From contig CAWCCT010000011.1 of NCBI GenBank assembly GCA_963794165.1, positions 124,001 through 188,000 of the forward strand: 64,000 nt of DNA, read 5' to 3'. Shown here piece after piece: positions 15,381 to 24,141 of this stretch. The position numbers were made by a program, and so were the translations under genes. Source of the stretch: PALSA-350 sp963794165 (GTDB lineage Bacteria; Acidobacteriota; Terriglobia; Terriglobales; Acidobacteriaceae). Each line of letters begins with the position of its first letter. Position 1 is the first letter of the stretch. The notes beneath the pieces were generated by a model that saw only the letters and a program-made list of their open reading frames with translations, searched no databases and had not been told where the DNA came from.

Positions 15381-17837
15381 TTAGGCGCTGAAGAGCAGGA
15401 TGCCCGTGGACTTGTCTTCGCCCACTTCGCTTACCGGCCGGTAGAAGAGCTGGTTGTTCTCCAGATAAACCTCGAGGAAGGCCGGACGCTCTGAAATGCC
15501 GCCGGCGATCAATGCTTCCGACAACGGATCCTCGACATAGCGCTGCAGCGCGCGGCGCAACGGACGCGCCCCGTACGTACGATCGACTAATGTCTTGTCA
15601 AGAATCCACTTCTTGGCATCTTCGGTCACCGACAGCGTGATCGCCTTCTGAATCAGATTGGCATTCAGTTGCTGTACCAGCAACTCCAGAATCTGAATCA
15701 GATCGGCATCCGAGAGCGACATGAAGATGATGACTTCATCCAGCCTGTTCAAAAACTCTGGATTGAAGGTCCGCTTCACCTCGTTCTTGACCAGTTCCTC
15801 CATCTTGTCCATCAGCAGGTCTTCGCGATCGGACTGGAAGCCCAGGCCCTGCTTCCTCTGCAGGTGCCGTGCGCCAATGTTCGAGGTCATGATGATGATC
15901 GAGTTCTTGAAGTCCACCGTGTTGCCCAAACCATCGGTGAGCTGACCATCTTCAAAGACCTGCAACAGGATGTTGAAGACATCCGGATGAGCCTTCTCGA
16001 TTTCATCCAGCAGGACCACCGAATAAGGCGAACGCTTGACCCGTTCGGTGAGCTGTCCACCTTCCTCGTAGCCCACATAGCCCGGAGGCGAACCGATGAG
16101 CTTGGAGACGGAGTGCTTCTCCATGAACTCCGACATATCGAAGCGGATCAAAGCCTTCTCGCTGCCGAAGAGGAACTGCGCCAAGGTGCGCGCCATTTCC
16201 GTTTTGCCCACACCGGTCGGGCCCAGGAACAGGAACGAACCGATGGGACGATTGGGTGACTTGAGACCGGCACGGGAGCGGCGAATCGCGCGCGACAGAG
16301 CGGAGATCGCCTTGTCCTGCGAGATGACGCGCTTGTGCAGCTCTTCCTCAACCCGAAGCAGCTTCTGGGTCTCTTCTTCTTTGATCGAAGTGATCGGGAC
16401 CCCGGTCCAGCGGCTGACCACGTCCTCGATATCCTCGCGCCCTACAATTCCGGCGGTCGAATCGTCGAGGTGGTACTTGTCGCGCAGGGCACGCAGATTC
16501 TCGCGCTCTTTGCGCTCCTCGTCGGAGTAGAAGCGGGCCTTCTCAAATTCATGGTTGGCAATCGCGTTTTCCATGCGATGCACGATGAACTTGATCCGCT
16601 TCTGCACCTCGGTGATCTCTTCCGGCAACGAGGTCTGGCGCAGCTTAACGCGCGCTCCGGCTTCGTCGATCAGATCGATGGCCTTATCCGGCAGGAAGCG
16701 ATCCGGGATGTAGCGGTTGGAGTGAGAAACCGCGAAGTGAATGGAATCGTCGGTGTAGCTGACCGCATGGAACTTCTCATAGCGGTCCTTGATCCCCATG
16801 ATGATCTTGATCGCGTCTTCCTCGTTCGGAGGAGGCACCTTGACCGCCTGGAAACGGCGCTCAAGGGAGCGATCCTTCTCGATCGACTTGCGATATTCTG
16901 CCGGCGTGGTTGCGCCGATGCATTGAATTTCGCCGCGAGACAGAGCCGGCTTCAGGATGTTGGCCGCGTCCAGCGAACCCTCGGCCGAGCCCGCGCCCAC
17001 CAGGGTGTGAAGCTCATCGATGAAGATGATGGAGTTCTGGTTCTCCATCAGCTCTTTCATGATGGTTTTGAGCCGCTCTTCGAACTGGCCGCGGTACTTG
17101 GTTCCGGCGACAATGAGCGACAGATCTAGAGCCAGCACGCGCTTGTCAGCCAGGAAGCTGGGCACCTCGCCGTCGGAGATGCGCTGCGCCAGCCCTTCGA
17201 CGATGGCTGTCTTGCCAACGCCAGGCTCGCCGATCAGCACTGGATTGTTCTTGGTGCGGCGGCACAGGATCTGCACCACACGCTCCAGTTCCTGATCACG
17301 GCCGACCAGCGGATCAAGCTGGTTATCCATCGCCGCCTGGGTCAGGTCGCGCGAGAATTCAACCAACAGGCTGGACTCGCGGTTGCGCTGGGAGGGTGGA
17401 GCCTTTTCCTGCGTAGCCCGCGCTAGTTCCTCACGAATGGCGAGCAAGCGAAGCCCGCGCTCGTGCAATATCTCTGCAGCGAAGCATTTTTCTTCACGCA
17501 GCAATCCCAATAGTAGGTGTTCGGTCCCAATATGCTTGTGCGACAGGCGCTCCGCTTCTTCTGCGGCATAGGCCAGGACGCGCTTGCACTCATTCGACAA
17601 AGGCAGATCGACAGAAGTGGAAACCTTCTCCCGAATCGTAGTATGACCTTCAATTTGTTTCCGTATGGATTCAACCGAAGCATGGGAGCGGAGAAAGCGA
17701 TTCGTTAGCGCTTTATCCTCACGCAAAAGACCAAGCAACAAGTGCTCCGTCTCGATATATGGGGAACCAAACTGGCTGGCCTCATACCGTGCAAAGAAAA
17801 TAACGCGCCGCGCCTTTTCTGTATACCGTTCGAACAT
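15381..17837 (-). CDS. clpC: ATP-dependent Clp protease ATP-binding subunit ClpC
   Basis: An 818-residue Hsp100 AAA+ unfoldase that feeds substrates to ClpP. Two N-terminal Clp-N repeats occupy residues 1-145 (YIETEHLLLGLLRED and HIGTEHLLLGLLREE). The first ATPase domain has GEPGVGKTAIVEGLA; a UVR-like coiled middle domain follows (EITEVQKRIKFIVHRMENAI); the second ATPase domain has GPTGVGKTEMARTLA. The middle region and the ending VGEDKSTGILLFSA fit ClpC rather than ClpB or ClpV. ATG 17837 has AAGGGGGAAC immediately upstream. Its 5' region holds two inverted repeats. It follows lolD by 200 bp, so it may have its own promoter. Confidence 0.95.
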   Translation of the reverse strand: MFERYTEKARRVIFFARYEASQFGSPYIETEHLLLGLLREDKALTNRFLRSHASVESIRKQIEGHTTIREKVSTSVDLPLSNECKRVLAYAAEEAERLSHKHIGTEHLLLGLLREEKCFAAEILHERGLRLLAIREELARATQEKAPPSQRNRESSLLVEFSRDLTQAAMDNQLDPLVGRDQELERVVQILCRRTKNNPVLIGEPGVGKTAIVEGLAQRISDGEVPSFLADKRVLALDLSLIVAGTKYRGQFEERLKTIMKELMENQNSIIFIDELHTLVGAGSAEGSLDAANILKPALSRGEIQCIGATTPAEYRKSIEKDRSLERRFQAVKVPPPNEEDAIKIIMGIKDRYEKFHAVSYTDDSIHFAVSHSNRYIPDRFLPDKAIDLIDEAGARVKLRQTSLPEEITEVQKRIKFIVHRMENAIANHEFEKARFYSDEERKERENLRALRDKYHLDDSTAGIVGREDIEDVVSRWTGVPITSIKEEETQKLLRVEEELHKRVISQDKAISALSRAIRRSRAGLKSPNRPIGSFLFLGPTGVGKTEMARTLAQFLFGSEKALIRFDMSEFMEKHSVSKLIGSPPGYVGYEEGGQLTERVKRSPYSVVLLDEIEKAHPDVFNILLQVFEDGQLTDGLGNTVDFKNSIIIMTSNIGARHLQRKQGLGFQSDREDLLMDKMEELVKNEVKRTFNPEFLNRLDEVIIFMSLSDADLIQILELLVQQLNANLIQKAITLSVTEDAKKWILDKTLVDRTYGARPLRRALQRYVEDPLSEALIAGGISERPAFLEVYLENNQLFYRPVSEVGEDKSTGILLFSA

Positions 17838-17907
17838 GTTCCCCCTTAAAAGCTGTCCCCGGAACGTCACGTCTAGACGCCAACGACAACTTTCTTCCTG
17901 TTCCATC

Positions 17908-17932
17908 TTCCCGGTGCCATTGGCACCGGGAA
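17908..17932. promoter_or_regulatory. GC-rich hairpin in the clpC upstream region
   Basis: TTCCCGGTGCC, loop ATT, then the exact complement: an 11 bp stem ending about 70 bases before the clpC start. No T-tract follows in either direction, so a leader structure or protein site is more likely than a terminator. Confidence 0.5.
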
Positions 17933-17940
17933 AACCACTC

Positions 17941-17986
17941 GGCTGGGCGGATATAAGCTCTTCATCAATCTTATATCGGTTCAGCC
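17941..17986. promoter_or_regulatory. Candidate operator: long inverted repeat upstream of clpC
   Basis: GATATAAG at 17950-17957 and CTTATATC at 17970-17977 form a perfect inverted repeat with a 12 nt spacer. The symmetry extends outward to GGCTG (17941) and CAGCC (17986). It does not match CIRCE or the CtsR heptad repeat. It lies 104-149 bases before the clpC start codon. Confidence 0.5.
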
Positions 17987-18039
17987 ATTGTCATGACTCA
18001 CCCTTTTGGGGTAAAGCCACTGTCTTACAGTGCCACTGC

Positions 18040-18792
18040 TCAAACCTCAAGCGGAGACAACTCTTCCACTCGGCCCTGGGCCAACCGCAACACCCGCTCA
18101 CAGCGCCTCGCCAGTGGCAGGTTGTGTGTAACCAGGATTGAGGTCAGACCATAGCTTGCGTGCAGCCGCTCAATCAGGGCAAACAGGGCATCCGCTGTCT
18201 GGTTATCCAGATCTCCTGTAGGCTCATCGGCCAGCAAAAGTTTGGGCATGGTGATCAGCGCGCGCGCGATTGAGACTCGCTGCTGTTCCCCGCCGGAAAG
18301 CTCACCTGCACGATGGGTTGACCGATCCGCCAGTCCTACCTCGTCAAGCCAGTGAAGGGCTTCCTGCAATGCCTCTTTTTTTGACTTACCTCGCGCCAGA
18401 AGGGGGAGCGCGACGTTTTCAGCGGCTGTAAACTCCGGCAGCAGATAGTGAAACTGCCAAACGTAGCCGATCTCGCGATTGCGAAAGTCCGCTGCCTCAA
18501 CGGGGGACAAGGATCGCAAGAGTGTTGAGGCAAAGTATACTTCACCCCCCGACGGCGTATCAAGAGCCCCGAGTATGTGCAGCAGGGTACTTTTGCCCGC
18601 GCCCGACTGGCCCACAATGGCCAGCATCTCTTGCCGCCTGACGCAAAAGTTTATGTCCTCAAAAAGAACCAGCCGCCCGTACTGCTTGCGCAGACCGGAT
18701 ACCTCGACCAGAGAGGGAAGCGGTCCGCTGCCGCGCGTCGCCAGTCGATCCCCTGTTTCTTCGTCTGCGGCGGTGGCACCCTTCTCCATCAT
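18040..18792 (-). CDS. lolD: Lipoprotein-releasing ABC transporter ATP-binding protein LolD
   Basis: A 250-residue ABC ATPase. Walker A is GQSGAGKST, the signature is LSGGEQQRVSIARAL, Walker B is LLLADEPTGDLD and the H-loop is LVTHN. The LolD-type Q-loop region YVWQFHYLLPEFTAAENVALPLL supports the Lol assignment over generic MacB-like ATPases. LolD powers release of outer-membrane lipoproteins from the inner membrane to LolA. The first 28 residues (MMEKGATAADEETGDRLATR region) are an acidic extension beyond the family norm, so the true start may be internal. It follows lolC with a 219 bp gap in which nothing was recognised. Confidence 0.88.
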   Translation of the reverse strand: MMEKGATAADEETGDRLATRGSGPLPSLVEVSGLRKQYGRLVLFEDINFCVRRQEMLAIVGQSGAGKSTLLHILGALDTPSGGEVYFASTLLRSLSPVEAADFRNREIGYVWQFHYLLPEFTAAENVALPLLARGKSKKEALQEALHWLDEVGLADRSTHRAGELSGGEQQRVSIARALITMPKLLLADEPTGDLDNQTADALFALIERLHASYGLTSILVTHNLPLARRCERVLRLAQGRVEELSPLEV

Positions 18793-19011
18793 CTGCCTCT
18801 TAGGCCGGTAATCAATCTTGACCTATCTTCATGTATCACTAATACACCCCTCTACGGAAGAGGCTTGTGCATGGGTGGCCGCAAAATACATTAGTGTCCT
18901 TGTTCTCTCCCTTTCCCGGCTGCCTGTGTCAGTGCGGGAACCCCTGAACTGTCCTGAATCACTCCAGGTAACTCTTTGATGCATAAAGGCGGGGCTTCGA
19001 TTCCGCCAGGC

Positions 19012-19215
19012 TCACTCGTAGCGCAGAGCTTCAGCGGGCAGAATCCTGGCGGCAGAACTGGAGGGATAAAGAGTGGCCAGCAGCGACACGGCGAGGGAGA
19101 CCGCGGCCACAATCAGCCCGTCGGTCCAGCGCGCGGCGAAGGGCAGATAGTCGATCGAATACACCTCGGCGGAGAGAGGGAAAGCGGTAGTGGCCGCCAA
19201 GCCAGGAGAGAACAT
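19012..19215 (-). pseudogene. Out-of-frame C-terminal part of lolC/lolE permease
   Basis: This stretch encodes the expected LolC/LolE C-terminus in another frame: FPLSAEVYSIDYLPFAARW, then a membrane segment and LLATLYPSSSAARILPAEALRYE, which is the family's usual ending. The upstream frame leaves this path near 19180, where TTTCCC is followed by TCTCTCC; removing one base there joins the two frames exactly. It is therefore the displaced end of the gene at 19031-20248, not a separate gene. Confidence 0.85.
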
Positions 19216-20248
19216 AGCCGCCGATCAGGCCCAAAAGGGTGCCGGTGAACCCGATCAGCAGCCCTTGCAGGAGAAAGATGAGCCTCACCTGGCGGGGCTG
19301 GACCCCGAATGACATCATGACCGCGATATCGCGGGTTTTTTCCATCACCATCATGGTCAGTGCGGTGAGGATGTTGAGAGCGGCGACGCAAACGATGAGG
19401 CCGATGACGATGAAGGTTACGATTTGCTCCAACTTGAGCGCGCGGAAGAGGGGACGGTTTTGTTCCATCCAATTGGTGGTCAGAAAGCCGGGGCCGGCGG
19501 CCTGCTCGATGGAACGCCCAATCTCGTCGGCACGGTAGAGATCATCCACCTTGAAGGAGATGATCGATACCACGTCCGGTTCTCCAAAGAGGCGCTGGGC
19601 GTCCGCCAGGCTGGTGAACGCCATGCTCGAGTCGTACTGGTAGAAGCCGGAATGAAAGATGCCGGCCACGCGAAATCGCTGGAATTTGGGAATCAGCCCG
19701 AGGGGCGTCAACTCTCCCTGCGGGCTGGTGACCAGGACGGTCGTACCCACCTTGGCGTCGATGGTGTCGGCCAGGTCGTGACCGATCACGATGGGCGGAG
19801 GGCCTGCCTGGCGCTGCGAGTCCGGCTCCAGCGCCGTGGCGCTGCCGATGGTCACGCTGGAAAGCAGATCGCTTACCCGGCGCTCCTGCTGGGGGATGAT
19901 GCCCTCGATCAACGCGCCGCCGGAGCGAGCGCCGTGGGAGACGAGCACCTGCTCGTACAACCCTGGCGCCGCCGCCTTGACGTGGGGTAGCTGCTCCAGC
20001 CGCGCGGTCAGCGCGCGCCAATTGCGAATGCCATCGCTGGCTACACGCATCAACTGCACATGGGCGGTCGAGCCCAGCAGCCGGTCCTGTAGATCGCGGC
20101 GCATGCCGTTGGTGATGGCCAAGGCGATGATGAGCGAAGCTACGCCAGCCGCCACGCCGGCGATCGAAATGACCGTGATGACTCCCACCACCGCCTGGCG
20201 GCGTTTGGCCCGGAGATAGCGCACGGCAACAAAAAGCTCAAAGCGCAT
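19031..20248 (-). CDS. Lipoprotein-releasing ABC transporter permease LolC/LolE (frameshifted near its end)
   Basis: An inner-membrane permease of the FtsX/LolCE family, partner of LolD. The N-terminus FELFVAVRYLRAKRRQAVVGVITVISIAG with its first membrane segment, the large periplasmic domain and segments such as VTFIVIGLIVCVAALNILTALTMMVMEKTRDIAVMMSFG are diagnostic. After GLIGGYVLSWLGGHYRFP (about residue 350) the reading frame departs from the family and ends with an arginine-rich tail lacking the last membrane segment. The correct ending is encoded one frame over at 19012. It starts 5 bp after the propeller gene, so the two are almost certainly one transcript. Either an assembly indel or a real mutation explains the shift. 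Confidence 0.85.
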   Translation of the reverse strand: MRFELFVAVRYLRAKRRQAVVGVITVISIAGVAAGVASLIIALAITNGMRRDLQDRLLGSTAHVQLMRVASDGIRNWRALTARLEQLPHVKAAAPGLYEQVLVSHGARSGGALIEGIIPQQERRVSDLLSSVTIGSATALEPDSQRQAGPPPIVIGHDLADTIDAKVGTTVLVTSPQGELTPLGLIPKFQRFRVAGIFHSGFYQYDSSMAFTSLADAQRLFGEPDVVSIISFKVDDLYRADEIGRSIEQAAGPGFLTTNWMEQNRPLFRALKLEQIVTFIVIGLIVCVAALNILTALTMMVMEKTRDIAVMMSFGVQPRQVRLIFLLQGLLIGFTGTLLGLIGGYVLSWLGGHYRFPSLRRGVFDRLSALRRALDRRADCGRGLPRRVAAGHSLSLQFCRQDSAR

Positions 20249-20253
20249 TGTGC

Positions 20254-22509
20254 TTAACGAACCACAGTCTTGGCCGCGCTCACGTTTTCGTACCTGTCAT
20301 AAACGCGCACGGTAAGAATATGCTCCTGCGGGTCGGTGACGGCTGGCGGAGCATTCTCCGGCTCGTCTGGCAAGGGTCGTACAGCAAGAGCCGAGAGGGG
20401 CACGGTGAAGTCGTAATGCTCGCTCAGGGAGTCGGAGAGCTTTCCTACCGGCTCCAGGAATTGCCATCGGCCGGCATCGAGCGAGTACTCGGCATGGGCG
20501 ATGGGCGAGGTGGCGTCGGTAGCCACAAAGGATGCATGAACCACCCCGGACTGTAAATTTCCCTGGAGCGCGGTGAGCACCGGCGGAGTGGTGTCGATGA
20601 TAAAGCGGTCGCTCTCCCGATCGCCGGATAAGGCATCGCCCAGAGTGTGATCGGGCGCGTCGCTGGCCACCACCCGCACCCGGTAACCGCCATCGGGAAT
20701 GCGAATCGAATCGAAAGAATAGAAACGATCGGTCACGCGAGAGCGGAGCAGGCGCCAGTTCTTTTCTCCGTCCCCGCGCACGTAAACTTCAAAGACCAGC
20801 TCGTCGCCGTTGTCGTCATGCGCGGCCCAGCGCACGGTCACGGCGGTGCGGTCGCGGACGGCGGTCAAAGGAGCGGTGGAAGGATCCTGGGTGTAGCTGA
20901 GGGCGTTCTGAGCGGAGGGGAGATTAATGGTGACCTGTTGTGGCTGGCCCGGTTGGGGCGTGGTTTGGTTAGCTCTCGCTCCTGGCTCGACCGCAATCTC
21001 ATCCACTACCGGGGCAATGTTCACCGGCAAATAGTTGATGCCGACGGAGTCCACGCGGGATCCCGGTTTTAGCACCGCCTTCCACTGGACAAAGCGCGCA
21101 GCGGGCAGGCCGGGAGTGCCGGTGTTCGGGGTCACCTGGTGCCAGTCGCTCCAATTGCGTTGTGGATTTTCCACGTTGCCGGAGCGGGCAAAGATCTCGT
21201 AATCTCCACTGCTGCCATCGGCGTTGACTTCCATGCGGCCAAATTGAGAAAACACTCCTGAGTCAAGAACGTCGCTGAGATAACTGCCCTGGGCAGCCGG
21301 CTTGTTGTCGAGCTTGTATAGCCTGCCGGTGTTGCTGGTGGCGACGTACAGTCCGTCGGGCGCTTCGGCAAAGGCGATCGCCTGACCGGTTGCAGCGCGA
21401 GCCAGGTCAACGTAGGACCCGTCCTCATGGAGGCGGTAGATTCTGCCTCGATTGCCGGTGGCAGCCAGAAGTCCCTGGGGGGTCGCGCGCAAGGCATACA
21501 CCACATCTTCACGAGTAGCCCAGAGCTTGCGCGGAGCTCCCTGGGGGCTCAGTTCATCCACTTCAGAACCGTCGGGAATGAGCCCATTGCTGTTCGAGGC
21601 CTGTACTGAGCCGGGCGTGACAATCGTGATGGTGGCGGTGGCCACCGCCACCCCCTGCACCGGCAGCGGTGGTAAGCCGCTCTTGGTCTTCTCCCCGACG
21701 GCGGCCACATACAAACGACCGTCTGCGGACTCGGCCAGGGCGGTCACTTCGCGCTTGGGCGCGTCGTAAATCACCAGGCCTTTACGGTCCTTGCCGATGC
21801 GATAGACGAGTCCCCCGCCATCGCTGCCGGCAATCAGATCTCCGTTGGGCTCGAAGAGGAGGCAGCGAATGTGCTGCTCATCGCTTTCGAAAAAGACTTC
21901 CGCTCGGGGAGTGTCTGTGGATACATCGACACGATAGATCGCGGCTGGTCCGCCGGTCGCTACATACAACGCGCCGTGGGCGTCGAAAGCCAGATCCCAG
22001 ATGTAGCGGGCTTGATCGGCCGACTTGGCGGCTCCGCTGTGGGGGGCGGTTGCGGAGTCGAACACCACCGTGGCAGTGGTCTCATCGAGGCCGGACTGGC
22101 CCGGCTTGATGCGGTATACCTTGCCCCCCGGGACCGTGGCCGCGTAGACCGAGCCGTCAGGACCGACTCGTACTGTCTGCACGGTGAGTTCTTTGGTCGA
22201 GAACAGCTTGGTCGAAGCACCCGCGGGAGTCACCTTGAGTACCGTCGCCGGCGAGCCGGTGGCGACATAGGCGTTTCCCTGGCTATCGGAAGTGACGGCC
22301 CAGATGTAGGTGGAAGGCGTCAACAGCACCGATCGCAGCTCGGGACCAGCCTCCAGGTACCCGCGGCTGGCAATGGCGGTATTTTCGGGTTGCCCTTTCT
22401 CGAATTCCTCGTAGCGGGATTGAACCCAAAGGCGAGTTCCCTGGGCCAGGGTAAGGTGTGGATAAATGATCAGGGCCAATAAACTTGCTGTTACGACGCG
22501 AGGCATCAT
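20254..22509 (-). CDS. Large secreted beta-propeller protein of unknown function
   Basis: A 751-residue protein with a signal peptide (PRVVTASLLALIIYPHLTLAQ). Residues about 50-400 contain repeated strands such as GNAYVATGSPATVLKV, GALYVATGGPAAIYRV and DGLYVATSNTGRLYKLD, marking a multi-bladed propeller. The middle (GRMEVNADGSSGDYEIFARSG, WSDWHQVTPNTG) resembles a jelly-roll or discoidin-like domain, and residues about 560-751 resemble fibronectin type III modules. It lies directly upstream of lolC and lolD on the same strand. The link to lipoprotein export is unexplained; no lipobox is present. Two adjacent ATG codons start the gene. Confidence 0.75.
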   Translation of the reverse strand: MMPRVVTASLLALIIYPHLTLAQGTRLWVQSRYEEFEKGQPENTAIASRGYLEAGPELRSVLLTPSTYIWAVTSDSQGNAYVATGSPATVLKVTPAGASTKLFSTKELTVQTVRVGPDGSVYAATVPGGKVYRIKPGQSGLDETTATVVFDSATAPHSGAAKSADQARYIWDLAFDAHGALYVATGGPAAIYRVDVSTDTPRAEVFFESDEQHIRCLLFEPNGDLIAGSDGGGLVYRIGKDRKGLVIYDAPKREVTALAESADGRLYVAAVGEKTKSGLPPLPVQGVAVATATITIVTPGSVQASNSNGLIPDGSEVDELSPQGAPRKLWATREDVVYALRATPQGLLAATGNRGRIYRLHEDGSYVDLARAATGQAIAFAEAPDGLYVATSNTGRLYKLDNKPAAQGSYLSDVLDSGVFSQFGRMEVNADGSSGDYEIFARSGNVENPQRNWSDWHQVTPNTGTPGLPAARFVQWKAVLKPGSRVDSVGINYLPVNIAPVVDEIAVEPGARANQTTPQPGQPQQVTINLPSAQNALSYTQDPSTAPLTAVRDRTAVTVRWAAHDDNGDELVFEVYVRGDGEKNWRLLRSRVTDRFYSFDSIRIPDGGYRVRVVASDAPDHTLGDALSGDRESDRFIIDTTPPVLTALQGNLQSGVVHASFVATDATSPIAHAEYSLDAGRWQFLEPVGKLSDSLSEHYDFTVPLSALAVRPLPDEPENAPPAVTDPQEHILTVRVYDRYENVSAAKTVVR

Positions 22510-22661
22510 GCTGAACCGAGTCTACTAGGCCGCATTTCTCATAACAAATAAGAGGGCAGGGTGCAGAAGAATCCCAAAAAAGGAGATCCATCGAGTACGC
22601 CGTGCTTTGTCGAAAACACCCCCAGGAAGGGTCCGCTGAACTGCAGATCCCTCGGCTACGC

Positions 22662-22880
22662 TCGGAGGCTGTGACTTTTTTAATCTCCCTTGTAGTATGT
22701 GGCCGGAAAGCTCTGAAGAGCATCTGCCAACAAGCATTGCCGGGGTCCTTCGACTTCGCGCCATAAGACTCTCTGGCATGCGATAGATCGGCGAGGCGCT
22801 TCGCTCAGGATGACGCCTTTCTGGAGGGATTGAAAAACATCTGGCCGGGTCAGAAAACACGAGAAGATCGAAAAAGTCAC
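22662..22880. repeat. Dispersed repeat with terminal inverted repeats, full copy
   Basis: The 184 bp at 22662-22845 recur at 48231-48414 with about ten mismatches by eye. In this copy GTGACTTTTT at 22671-22680 is matched by AAAAAGTCAC at 22871-22880, a perfect 10 bp terminal inverted repeat enclosing 210 bp. It contains no protein-coding frame. It occupies much of the 541 bp gap between the propeller gene and the alcohol dehydrogenase; a further diverged part lies at 53964. A non-autonomous element is a reasonable inference. Confidence 0.7.
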
Positions 22881-23050
22881 ATGCTCTCGGGATGACAAAG
22901 GGGAGGGCGAGGCTTCCATTGAGGGCGATTGCTAAACGAAAGACGTTTTTCATCCCCTGGGGCGGCCCGTGCACCACCTACAGTACCTTCAGCCACTAGC
23001 AGTTCAGCGGACCCTTCCTGGAAATGTTTTTCGACGGACCTGCGGTTTCT

Positions 23051-24058
23051 CTAGTTCGCCAGCACGGCGCGATAACGGACCTGGTTCTTCTTTACCTTGT
23101 TCACCGCATCGTTGGCCTTGGCCATGGCAAAGCGTTCGGTGATGGCTTGAACTTTGTGGCGTTCAGCAACCCGCAGCATTTCACGGATCATTCGCGGACT
23201 ACCGCCAGGACTCCCGGTGATCACTTTGTGGCCGGTAACCAGCGGCGAGACTTGGACTCCCAGCACGCCCGGGGGCACGCCTACGAAACAGAGTTTGCCG
23301 TGAGGACGCAGAGCGCGGACGTAGGCACTCCAGTCCTGGTCTGCTTCAACCGTGGACAGGATGAAGTCGAAACTACCGGCAAGCTTCTTGAGCGTCTTGG
23401 TTTCGCGCGTGTTGACGAAGTGGTCCGCCCCTAGCGAACGGGCGTCTGCTTCTTTGGTTGGAGAAGTGGAGAAGGCCGTAACCTCAGCTCCAAAAGCGCG
23501 GGCAAACTGAACTGCCAGGTGCCCCAAACCGCCGATGCCAACGATGCCTACTCGCGAAGCCGGATTGACGCCATGACTGCGGATCGGGGCGTAGACGGTG
23601 ATACCACCACATAACAGAGGCGCAGCCCGCTCGCTCTCCAGGCCATCCGGAACCGACACTACGAACCGCGAGTTGACCCGCACCCGGTCAGCGTAGCCGC
23701 CATTGCGGTGTACGCAGATGCCCTGGCTATCGGCACAGAGATTCTCCTCGCCCTGCAGGCACCACTCACAATGCCCACAGGAGTTAGCCTGCCAGCCTAC
23801 TCCCACCCGGTCGCCGGAGTTCAGGCCCAGTACGGCGTTTCCGGTAACCGTCACTTTGCCCACGATCTCATGACCCGGGATCAGAGGGTAGTGGCTTATG
23901 CCCCAGTCGTTGTCGACCATGTGAATATCACTGCGGCATATGCCGCAATGGGAAATGGCAATCTCTACCTCATTGGGCTTGATATCCCCGGGATCGTACT
24001 TGTAAGGCAGAAGTTCGGCGCCCGCAGCATGGGTGGCGAATCCTTGAAAGACCGGCAT
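23051..24058 (-). CDS. Zinc-dependent alcohol dehydrogenase, cinnamyl-alcohol/YahK type
   Basis: A 335-residue medium-chain dehydrogenase. The catalytic-zinc region is CGICRSDIHMV with PLIPGHEIVG; the structural zinc site is SCGHCEWCLQGEENLC. GITVYAPIRSHGV and VGIVGIGGLGHLAVQFARAFGAEV form the cofactor-binding fold, and STSPTKEADARSLGADHFV fits NADP-linked aldehyde reductases of the cinnamyl alcohol dehydrogenase group. It probably reduces diverse aldehydes in the cytoplasm. It stands alone between repeats and the S55 peptidase gene. Confidence 0.9.
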   Translation of the reverse strand: MPVFQGFATHAAGAELLPYKYDPGDIKPNEVEIAISHCGICRSDIHMVDNDWGISHYPLIPGHEIVGKVTVTGNAVLGLNSGDRVGVGWQANSCGHCEWCLQGEENLCADSQGICVHRNGGYADRVRVNSRFVVSVPDGLESERAAPLLCGGITVYAPIRSHGVNPASRVGIVGIGGLGHLAVQFARAFGAEVTAFSTSPTKEADARSLGADHFVNTRETKTLKKLAGSFDFILSTVEADQDWSAYVRALRPHGKLCFVGVPPGVLGVQVSPLVTGHKVITGSPGGSPRMIREMLRVAERHKVQAITERFAMAKANDAVNKVKKNQVRYRAVLAN

Positions 24059-24141
24059 AGACCGTTGCCCTTGGCAGTGGAATTTAAATAAAAGTGTTTC
24101 CAGGGAGGGCCCGAGAGCGGTTGAAACCGCTTTAGTCTACC

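Noticed and set aside
15381..17837. ClpV (T6SS unfoldase) instead of ClpC
   Set aside because: Two Clp-N repeats, a UVR-like middle region and the C-terminus fit ClpC; it is also 30 kb from the T6SS genes.
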